Positions 40,693 through 48,600 of a DNA stretch of 64,000 nucleotides are shown in pieces (position 1 is the first letter of the stretch; the number at the start of each line of letters is the position of its first letter). The notes under the pieces are model-generated. The model was not told the DNA's origin, did not search any database, and was given only the letters and a program-made list of their open reading frames with translations. The position numbers and the translations under genes were made by a program. The DNA lies in NCBI RefSeq assembly GCF_014649335.1, contig NZ_BMSV01000018.1, positions 1-64,000 of the forward strand, read 5' to 3'. This stretch comes from Streptomyces roseolilacinus. Lineage in GTDB: Bacteria; Actinomycetota; Actinomycetes; Streptomycetales; Streptomycetaceae.

Positions 40693-41973
40693 TCACCACA
40701 GCTCCCGCCCCCGCGTCTCGGGCAGCCCGAGCAGGGCCACCACGGCGATGCCGTACCCGACCGCCCCGAACACCAGGGCCCCGCCCACCCCCCAGCCGTC
40801 CGCCAGGAAGCCGACCAGCGTCGGGAAGAACGCCCCCACGGCACGGCCCGTGTTGTAGGTGAACCCCTGCCCGGTGCCGCGCACCGCCGTCGGGTAGAGC
40901 TCGGCCAGGAAGGAGCCGAAGCCGCTGAAGATGGCCGACATGCAGAAGCCGAGCGGGAACCCGAGGACGAGCACCAGTCCGTTCGCCCCGGCGGGGATGT
41001 TCGTGTACGCCACGATGCACACCGCCGACAGTACGGCGAACAGCACGATGTTGCGCTTCCGGCCCAACCGGTCGGTGAGGTAGCCCCCGGTCAGGTAGCC
41101 GAGGAACGCCCCCGATATCAGGAACGCGAGGTAGCCGCCCGTACCGACGACCGTCAGGCCGCGCTCCGTCTTCAGGTACGTGGGGACCCACGTCGCCAGG
41201 GTGTAGTAGCCGCCCTGCACGCCGGTCGACAGCAGCACCGCGAACAGCGTCGTCCGCGCCAGCCCCGACCGGAATATCCCCGTGAACGAGCCGCGCTCCG
41301 CGCTCTCCCGCCGCACGCGGGCCGCCTCCGGGGCGTCCTCGACGTTCCGCCTGACGTACACCACCAGCAGCGCCGGCAGCGCGCCCGTCCAGAACATCAC
41401 CCGCCACGCCGTGTCGGCGTCGAGGAAGTGGAACACCAGCGTGTAGACGACCACGGCGAGCGCCCAGCCGGCCGCCCACGCGCTCTGGACGCCGCCCAGC
41501 GTGCGCCCCCGGTGCCGCGCCGACGCGTACTCGGCGACCAGGATCGCCCCGACCGCCCACTCGCCGCCGAAGCCCAGGCCCTGCAGGGCGCGGAAGACCA
41601 GCAGCGTCTCGTAGTTCGGCGCGAAGCCGCACGCGACGGTGAACACCGCGTACGTGACGACCGTGGCCATCAGCGCGCGCACCCGGCCGATCCGGTCGGC
41701 GAGTATCCCGGCGAGCGCGCCGCCGACCGCCGACACCACCAGCGTGACGGTGGTGAGCAGCCCGGTCTGGCCGCTGTCCAGGCCGAAGTAGGCGGCGACG
41801 GCCACCATGCTCAGCGGCAGCGTGAAGAAGTCGTAGGAGTCCAGGGCGTAGCCGCCGAACGCGCCGGCGAAGGCCCGCCGGCCGCGCGGCCCGAGGGCGC
41901 GCAGCCAGGCGAAGGGCCGCTCGCCGCCCGCCTCCCGGGATGTCGTGTCCGATTCGGTCCGGGTCGTACTCAT
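40693..41973 (-). CDS. MFS transporter of the pxp operon (metabolite:H+ symporter type)
   Basis: A 426-residue 12-helix transporter of the metabolite:H+ symporter / sugar-porter-like branch. It has A-D-R-I-G-R-V-R between helices 2 and 3, D-S-Y-D-F-F-T-L near helix 1 (the D-x2-D/Y pattern of organic-acid symporters), and P-E-T-R-G-R-E-L at the end. It is first in the operon with pxpA, pxpB and pxpC, so uptake of 5-oxoproline (pyroglutamate) is a reasonable inference. ATG follows GCGAGGTG. Its promoter contains the FCD regulator palindrome. Confidence 0.87.
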   Translation of the reverse strand: MSTTRTESDTTSREAGGERPFAWLRALGPRGRRAFAGAFGGYALDSYDFFTLPLSMVAVAAYFGLDSGQTGLLTTVTLVVSAVGGALAGILADRIGRVRALMATVVTYAVFTVACGFAPNYETLLVFRALQGLGFGGEWAVGAILVAEYASARHRGRTLGGVQSAWAAGWALAVVVYTLVFHFLDADTAWRVMFWTGALPALLVVYVRRNVEDAPEAARVRRESAERGSFTGIFRSGLARTTLFAVLLSTGVQGGYYTLATWVPTYLKTERGLTVVGTGGYLAFLISGAFLGYLTGGYLTDRLGRKRNIVLFAVLSAVCIVAYTNIPAGANGLVLVLGFPLGFCMSAIFSGFGSFLAELYPTAVRGTGQGFTYNTGRAVGAFFPTLVGFLADGWGVGGALVFGAVGYGIAVVALLGLPETRGRELW

Positions 41974-42027
41974 CTGCACCTCGCAGGGGGTGAGGAGCGT
42001 GCCTGGGGGAACTGTGCGGTGGCGACG

Positions 42028-42066
42028 AACGTAGAGGATCGTTGAACGATCCCACAAGGCCTGTGG
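42028..42066 (-). promoter_or_regulatory. Promoter of the MFS-pxpABC operon with embedded operator palindromes
   Basis: On the minus strand TTGTGG (42057-42052) and TACGTT (42033-42028) are 18 bp apart. A perfect 17-bp palindrome (GGATCGTT-G-AACGATCC) at 42036-42052 fills the spacer. A second one, CCACA-N5-TGTGG, at 42052-42066 covers the -35. A bound regulator would block RNA polymerase directly. Confidence 0.65.
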
Positions 42067-42152
42067 ACAACCCGTTCTCTACGATGGCCGGGACGGTGGA
42101 CGGGGCCGCGGCGGGAGCCCCGCGGGCGGCCGGGGCGGGAGAGGGAGAAGAG

Positions 42153-42866
42153 GTGCCGGTGACGACGACGGGCGGCGGACTGGCGGAGGACCGGGCCCTG
42201 CTGGGACGCACGAGCACGGCCGAGCGGGTCGCGGACATCCTGCGCACCCGCATCGCCGAGGGGTACTTCCCGCCGGGCACCCGGCTGTCCGAGGACGGCA
42301 TCGGCGGCGCGCTCGGCGTCTCCCGCAACACGCTGCGCGAGGCGTTCCGCCTGCTCACCCACGAGCGCCTGCTCGTCCACGAGCTCAACCGCGGGGTCTT
42401 CGTGCGGCTCCTCGCCGTCGACGACGTCGTCGACATCTACCGCACCCGGCACCTCGTCGAGTGCGCCGTCGTGCACGACCTGGGCGACCCGCCCTTCGAC
42501 CTCGACGGCTTGGCCGCCGCCGTGGCGGAGGGCGAGCGCCACGCCCGCGCCGGCGACTGGAAGGGCGTCTCGACCGCCAACATCCACTTCCACCGCGAGC
42601 TGGTGGCCCTCGCCGGGAGCGAGCGCACCGACGAACTGATGCGCGGCGTCCTCGCCGAACTCCGCCTCGCCTTCCACGTGGTGGACGACCCGCACGCCCT
42701 CCACGAGCCGTACCTCGTCAGGAACCGGGAGATCCTGGACGCGCTGCGGGCCGGGGAGCGCACCACGGCCGAGCGCCTCCTCGCCGCCTACCTCGACGAC
42801 TCGCGCGCCCAGCTGGTCGAGGTCTACGCCCGCCGCGTGACGGACGGCACCACCCCGCCGTCCTGA
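42153..42866 (+). CDS. GntR/FadR-family (FCD) transcriptional regulator
   Basis: A 237-residue regulator. An N-terminal winged helix (about 20-85; T-R-L-S-E-D-G-I-G, L-G-V-S-R-N-T-L-R-E-A-F) is joined to an all-helical FCD ligand domain (about 95-225). The metal-binding residues are Asp in Y-R-T-R-H-L-V-E-C and His in F-H-R-E-L and in later positions. It is divergent from the MFS-pxpABC operon and is expected to respond to 5-oxoproline, glutamate or a related acid. The start is uncertain: GTG at 42153 or 42159 follows GGGAGAAG; an ATG at 42084 is in frame and would add 23 residues. Confidence 0.9.
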   Translation: MPVTTTGGGLAEDRALLGRTSTAERVADILRTRIAEGYFPPGTRLSEDGIGGALGVSRNTLREAFRLLTHERLLVHELNRGVFVRLLAVDDVVDIYRTRHLVECAVVHDLGDPPFDLDGLAAAVAEGERHARAGDWKGVSTANIHFHRELVALAGSERTDELMRGVLAELRLAFHVVDDPHALHEPYLVRNREILDALRAGERTTAERLLAAYLDDSRAQLVEVYARRVTDGTTPPS

Positions 42867-43104
42867 ACCGGCCCACCGCCCCGAGCGCCCACTCCGCCCA
42901 CCGCTCCGACCCGGCCACCCCACCGCCCCGGCCCCGTCCCACCGCCCCGGCCCGGCCGCCCGACAGCCCCGACCCGCCCCCGGCCCGACCGCCCCGCCGA
43001 CCGGCCCCGCCCCACCCCGGCCGACCGCCGCCGCGGCCCCCGCGCACCCCCGCCGTCCGGCGCCGTTTCGACCGCTGTCACCGCGAGGACCTAGTCTGTG
43101 CAAC
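42867..43104. other. Spacer with a long C-rich plus strand
   Basis: About 180 bases (42870-43050) have far more C than G on the plus strand and almost no T. Repeats of CCGCCCC and CCCACC give a loose periodicity. Beyond it is TAGTCT, a -10 box close to the next gene start. No gene is seen. Confidence 0.5.
43092..43097 (+). promoter_or_regulatory. -10 box of the condensin-like operon (probable leaderless start)
   Basis: TAGTCT ends 7 bases before the GTG at 43105, so the message would start at or next to the start codon. No RBS-like sequence is found before the GTG. TTCGAC at 43067-43072 is a weak -35 candidate with a 19-bp spacer. Confidence 0.4.
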
Positions 43105-44640
43105 GTGACTTCGCCTGCCCCGACGGAACCGACGGAACTCGTTCCGCCCCAGCTCAGCGCGGGGCCGCGGCCCGCGCAGGGCCCGGCCGCCGACGAAGGG
43201 CTGGCGCGGCGCCTGCGCGCGCTCGCCTGCACCGCCCCCCTGCACGACCTGGACGCCCGCAAGGCGAACCTGGCGGGGGAGTACTCGGTCTACGCCATGG
43301 CGGAGGTCGCCCTCGCCGCGATCGACCTCGTCACGCTCAACATGGACTTCGACACGGGCGCCGACCACGAGCAGATCGTCGCCCGGCTGCTGCCCCGCGT
43401 CGCCGCCCAGGCCCCCGAGCGCCCCGCCGCCGAACACGAGCGCGTCGCCCGCTGGGTCCTGGAGAACCTGATCAACGTCGGCAGCGTCGACCGCGGCTTC
43501 CGCGCCGTCTACGGCACCTTCGGCCCCGACGGCGCGTACGTCCGCAGGGACTACGACTTCAAGCTCATCGAGGAGGTCCCCGGCTACGGCGGCAGCGTCT
43601 ACCTCCGCACCACCGACGAAGCCGTCAACGTCCTGGTGGGCGCCCTCGACACGGACGTCACCAGCGCCCAGATCGCCGCCGAGGTCAAGCTGGAGGTGCT
43701 GATCAGCCGCGGCCGGCTCGCCGACGCCCAGCTCGCCGCCGAGCAGGCCCGCTACCGCACGGTCCAGTACGCCGAGACCCTCCGCAGGACCCTGGAGGCG
43801 ACCCGGCGCGACGTCCGCGCCGTCGACTGGCTCGGCACCGTCCCCGACATGATCGACGAGGCCCTCGCGCACGTGGCGGACCGGTACCGCCACGAGAACG
43901 CGATCCTCACCAACATCCGCAAGGCCCGGGACGAGGCCGAGGAGCCCGAGCACAAGCGCCGCGCCGCCGAGCTCGTCGACATCGTCAAGGACTGCATCCG
44001 CCGCCACACCCAGCTCCAGTCCCGCCTCCTGGAAGCCGGCCCCCTGTTCCGTGCCGAACAGGACCGCCAGGCCTTCGCGCGGCCCGCCGCCCGCGCCGGC
44101 CTCGACCTGTACGGCCAGCTCGTCGCCCCGCTGCTGCCGCTCCCCGTCGAGCAGGCCATCCGCGTCACCGACGCGTACTTCGCACGCGGTACGGGCCTGC
44201 GCACCCCCGGCGCCGTCCGCGTCGGCGACCTCGTCGACCTGCTCCTCACCCCTCCCGCGGAGCGCGAGCACCTCGGCGCCGAGATGCCCGAGCCCGACCT
44301 GATCGCCACACCCGACGACAGCCGCTTCAGCGAGGAGCAGCTGGCCGCGGCCATGGAACTGCTCGACCTGGAGCACGACGCGCCCCGGCGCCTCTCCGGC
44401 CTCCTCGCCGAGGCCCGCCTGAGCGACCCCGACCTGCCGTACCTCGTCGCCCTGCTCGCCGTCCACGCCGCCAGCCCCCCGGTCGGCACGGCCTACCGCC
44501 AGGGCGAGGAGCGCCTCCTGTTCGCCGTCGACGACGGCACGGAACTGGACGACCCCGAGTTCGGCGGCGCCGACCTGATCGTCGGTACGGCCCTGCTCGA
44601 CGCGGTGGGCATGGCCGCCGACCGCACGGACCCGACATGA
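43105..44640 (+). CDS. Condensin-like operon, gene 1 (MukF/MksF-type kleisin candidate)
   Basis: A 511-residue mainly alpha-helical soluble protein, first in a three-gene operon with an SMC-like ATPase. I do not recognise a named family from local motifs. Size, predicted helices and gene order match MukF/MksF (440-500 residues), the kleisin that links the two heads of a MukB-type ATPase. The segment L-D-A-R-K-A-N-L-A-G-E-Y-S-V-Y-A-M-A-E near 50 could be its N-terminal wing, and long charged helices follow (L-E-A-T-R-R-D-V and R-K-A-R-D-E-A-E-E-P-E-H-K). GTG start without RBS, 8 bases from the -10 box. The role is an inference from the neighbourhood. Confidence 0.65.
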   Translation: MTSPAPTEPTELVPPQLSAGPRPAQGPAADEGLARRLRALACTAPLHDLDARKANLAGEYSVYAMAEVALAAIDLVTLNMDFDTGADHEQIVARLLPRVAAQAPERPAAEHERVARWVLENLINVGSVDRGFRAVYGTFGPDGAYVRRDYDFKLIEEVPGYGGSVYLRTTDEAVNVLVGALDTDVTSAQIAAEVKLEVLISRGRLADAQLAAEQARYRTVQYAETLRRTLEATRRDVRAVDWLGTVPDMIDEALAHVADRYRHENAILTNIRKARDEAEEPEHKRRAAELVDIVKDCIRRHTQLQSRLLEAGPLFRAEQDRQAFARPAARAGLDLYGQLVAPLLPLPVEQAIRVTDAYFARGTGLRTPGAVRVGDLVDLLLTPPAEREHLGAEMPEPDLIATPDDSRFSEEQLAAAMELLDLEHDAPRRLSGLLAEARLSDPDLPYLVALLAVHAASPPVGTAYRQGEERLLFAVDDGTELDDPEFGGADLIVGTALLDAVGMAADRTDPT

Positions 44641-44674
44641 CCGCGACCACCAGCAGCACCGAGGAGCACCAGCC

Positions 44675-45577
44675 GTGAGCGACCACCACGCCGAGCACAC
44701 CGACGCGTGGAGCGAGCCCGAGGCCGAACGGGCCCCCGAGCCCGCCCCGTCCGGCGGCGTCACCCCCGCCGACGCGGCCGACGCCGCCCGGCTCGTCTCC
44801 TTCGGCCTGCAGCCCAAGCTGCTCCCCGCCCGCGACGCCGAGTACGCCGAGCTGCTCCGCCGCTACCGCGAGGACCCGGCCTTCGCCCGGCTCGCCGACG
44901 CCGTCGCCACCGGCCTCGGCCTCGTCGTCCTGGAGGTCTCCCCCCGCGCGGGCATGGCCGTCACCGCGGACGAGGACTCCGTCTTCGCCGTCCGCATGGG
45001 CGACTACGCGCGCCGCGCCTCGGCCGACTCCGCCGACCGCTTCCTGCACGGCCTCGCCCACCTGGCGGTCGCCGCGCTGGCCTTCCCCCGCCCCGAGGAC
45101 CTCGCCGACGACGGCTACATCGGCCGCGTCACCGTCAACGGCGTCGACGCCTTCGTGCGGCAGGCGTGCCGCCGCCTGGAGGAGCGCGCCGAGCGGGAGG
45201 GCGAGAACACCGACCCCGCCTCCGACGCCCCCGGCCTCGAAGCCGCCTGGCGGGTCTACACGCGCCGCAGCGCCACCGGCGCCACCAAGGACGCCCGCCG
45301 CCTCGCCGGCTCCACCACCGGCATCATCGGCAAGGCCGTCGCGTTCCTCACCGACTCCGGCTTCCTCCAGCGCACCGGGGACGACGCGGGAGGCACGTAC
45401 CGCACGACCGCCCGCTACCAGCTCCAGGTCCGCGACATGGCCGGCAGCGCCGCCCTGGCGGAACTCCTCGACCTGGGCATCGTCCCCGTCACGGACGGCT
45501 CCGCCACCCTCCTGCCCCCGCCGGCCGGCGACGACCTGGAGCTGGTCGCCGACGCGGGCCTCCCGTTCCACGGCTGA
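44675..45577 (+). CDS. Condensin-like operon, gene 2 (MukE/MksE-type KITE candidate)
   Basis: A 300-residue acidic protein with two putative winged-helix units. L-S-D/P-A-F-A-R-L-A-D-A-V-A-T-G-L-G-L-V-V-L near 70 reads like a helix-strand pair, and A-T-K-D-A-R-R-L-A-G-S-T-T-G-I-I-G-K-A-V-A-F-L near 205 could be the second. MukE-type KITE proteins (about 230 residues) bind kleisin and DNA in this position. It starts with GTG 34 bases after gene 1 and has a GGAG box. Named family is not seen; assignment rests on order and size. Confidence 0.6.
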   Translation: MSDHHAEHTDAWSEPEAERAPEPAPSGGVTPADAADAARLVSFGLQPKLLPARDAEYAELLRRYREDPAFARLADAVATGLGLVVLEVSPRAGMAVTADEDSVFAVRMGDYARRASADSADRFLHGLAHLAVAALAFPRPEDLADDGYIGRVTVNGVDAFVRQACRRLEERAEREGENTDPASDAPGLEAAWRVYTRRSATGATKDARRLAGSTTGIIGKAVAFLTDSGFLQRTGDDAGGTYRTTARYQLQVRDMAGSAALAELLDLGIVPVTDGSATLLPPPAGDDLELVADAGLPFHG

Positions 45578-45647
45578 CGCCGCCCGCACCGCCCGCTCCC
45601 GGGCACCCCAGACGACCGCACCTCCGAACCACCGACGAGAGTCCGCC

Positions 45648-48600
45648 ATGTACGAGCTGTCCCGGGTCCGCCTCTACTCCATCGGGCCCGCCGGTGCGCG
45701 TTACGCCGACACCGTTCTGGACCTGCGGGGAGTGGGCGCGCCCGTGCCCCACCCGGCCCCCACCCAGGCGGAGTTCTTCGAGGACGAGCCGGTCGGCCCG
45801 CCGCGCCGCCCCGCCCCCGCGGGCGTGCTGTTCCTGGAGAACGGCGGCGGCAAGTCCGTCCTCCTCAAGCTGATCTTCTCGGTGATGCTCCCCGGCCACC
45901 GCAACACCCTCGGCGGCGCCAGCTCCGGCGTGCTCCGCAAGTTCCTCCTCGCCGACGACTGCGGACACGTCGCCCTGGAGTGGCAGCACACCCTCACCGG
46001 TGAACTCGTCGTCGTCGGCAAGGTCAGCGAGTGGCGCGGCCGCCAGGTCTCCAACGACCCCCGCAAGTTCGCCGAGGCCTGGTACTCCTTCCGCCCCGGC
46101 CCGGGCCTCAGCCTCGACAGCCTCCCCGTCGCCGAGTCCACCTCCGTCCGCCCGCCCGGCGAGGGCGCCTCCGGCGCCCAGGGCCGCCGCCGCACCATGA
46201 AGGGCTTCCGCGACGCCCTCACCGAGGCCGGCCGGGCCTACCCGCACCTGGAGGTGTGCTGGGAGGAGGTCCACGACCGCTGGAACGAGCACCTCGGCGA
46301 CCTCGGCCTCGACCCCGAACTCTTCCGCTACCAGCGCGAGATGAACGCCGACGAGGGCGAGGCCGCCGGCCTCTTCGCGGTCAAGAAGGACTCCGACTTC
46401 ACCGACCTGCTCCTGCGCGCCGTCACCGACACCCGCGACACGGACGGCCTCGCCGACCTCGTCAGCGGCTTCGGCAACAAGCTCGGCCGCCGCGCCGAAC
46501 TCACCGCCGAACGCGACTTCACCGCCGGTTCCGTCGACCTCCTCGGCCGCATCGTCGAGGCCGCCGACGCCCGTACCCGCGCCCGCGACGTCCACGCCGC
46601 CGCCGAGCGCCGCACCCGCGCCCTCGCCCGCCGCCTCCTCGCCCGCGCCGCCGAGGAACGCGGCCGCGCCACCGAGCTCGCCGAGCAGGTCACCACCGCC
46701 GCCGACACCGTCACCGACGCCGAACGGGCCCGCGCCCGCAGCTCCCTCGTCGCCGCCGAACTCGCCTACCGGCACGCCTCCCTGGCCCTCGCCGCCGCCG
46801 AGAAGGGCGCCGCGGCCCAGCGCCGCGAGCTGACCGACGCCCGTACCCTCCACGCGGCCTGGCAGGCCGCCGAGGCCGTCCTGCGGCACCGCGCCGCGGC
46901 CGACCGCTCCGCGCGCGTGGCCGCCGCCATCCAGGAGGCCGAACGGGACGCCGCCCCCGCCCTCGCGGCCCGCGCCAAGGCCGCCGCCGACCTCGTACGG
47001 GCCCTCCAGTCCGCCGCCGAGGACGGCGAACGCCACGCCGACGAGGAGGAGGGGCGCTCCGCCGTCCTCCAGGAGACCGCGGAGACCGCGCACCGCGACG
47101 CCACCGCCGCCGCCACCGAGGCCCAGCGCGCCCGCAGCGAGGCCGGGCACCTGCGCCAGCGCCTCGCCGAGGTCGAACAGGAGACCGCCGAGGCCGTACG
47201 GGCCGGCTGGCTCGACGACACGGCCCCGGACGCGGACCCCGCGCGCGCCGCCCTCGCCGCCAGCGACGCGGAGAAGACCGCCGTCGCCGCCTGGGACACC
47301 GCCCGCGAAGCCGCCCGCATCTCCGCCGAACGCGCCCGCGAGGCCGCCGCCGAGGAGTCCCGCGCCGAACTGGCCGCCGCCCGCGCGGCCGACGCCGCCC
47401 AGGCCGCCGAGAACGCCCACCAGGCCGAGCGGCGCGCCGCCGAGTCCATCGCCGCCACCGAACGCCTCGCCGAACTCCTCGGCCTCCCCACCGCCGCGCC
47501 GGCCCCCCTGGTGCCCCGGCAGAACACCGGCGCGGACGCCCCGGCGGCCCCCGGCGACGCCGCGCCGCCCCGCACCGCCCAGGCCGCGCTGACCGCCGAG
47601 GACCTCGACCGGTACGCCGACGAGCTGCGCGAACTCCTCGACCGGCACATCGCCTCGGCCGAACGCAAGCTGTTCGACCTGCGCACGGCCGCCGCCGACG
47701 ACGCCCGCATCCTCGGCGCCCTCGGCGACGGCGGCCTCCTGCCGCCGGGCCCCGACGTCCTCGCCACCGTCGAGTTCCTCGGCGAGCACGGCGTCCCCGC
47801 CCTGCCCGGCTGGCGCTACCTCGCCCAGTCCGTCGACCCGGCCGACCACGCGGCGGTCCTCGCCGCCCGCCCCGAACTGGTCGACGGCGTCGTCGTCACC
47901 GACCCCCAGTCGTATGCCCGCGCCCGCGAGGCCCTGGCCGGCGCCGCCCTCCTCCCGCGCTCCGCCGTCGCCGTGGGCACCGCCGCCGCGCTCCTCGCCC
48001 CCGTGCCCCGCGCCGGGGCCGACGACGACAGCGAGGTGTTCCTCGTCCCGCCGAACCCGGCCATGCACGACGAGCACGCCGCCGACGAGGAGCGCCAGGC
48101 CCTGCGCGCCCGCGCCGCCGCCCGCGACGAGGAGATCCGCGCCCTGGCCGCCCGCCTCGCCGGCGACCGGTCGCTGGCCGCCCGCATCGGCTCCTGGCGC
48201 GCCGACTGCCCACCCGGGATGCTCGCCGAACTCGCGCAGGCCGCCGCCACCGCGAGCGAGGCCGCCGAAGCCGCCCGGGCGGTGCTCGCCGAGGCCCGCA
48301 CCGCCCGCGCCGAGGCCGACGAGGCCGCCGCCGAGACCGCCCGCGTACGCGACGAGCGCCAGGAGGCCGCCCAGCGCGCCCGCCGCGCCGCCGACGCCCT
48401 CTCCGGCCTCGCCTTCCGCCTGCGCGAACGGGCCGGCTGGCAGGTCCGCCTCCGGGAACTCGCCGACGAGGCCGCCGAGGCCGAGGCCAAGGCCCAGGCG
48501 TGCCTCGAACGCGCCCGCGCCGCCGACGAGGACCGCCGCGCCGCCCAGCGCGCCGCCGACGACGCCCACCGCACCGCCCGTGCCCTGCGCGCCGAACGCG

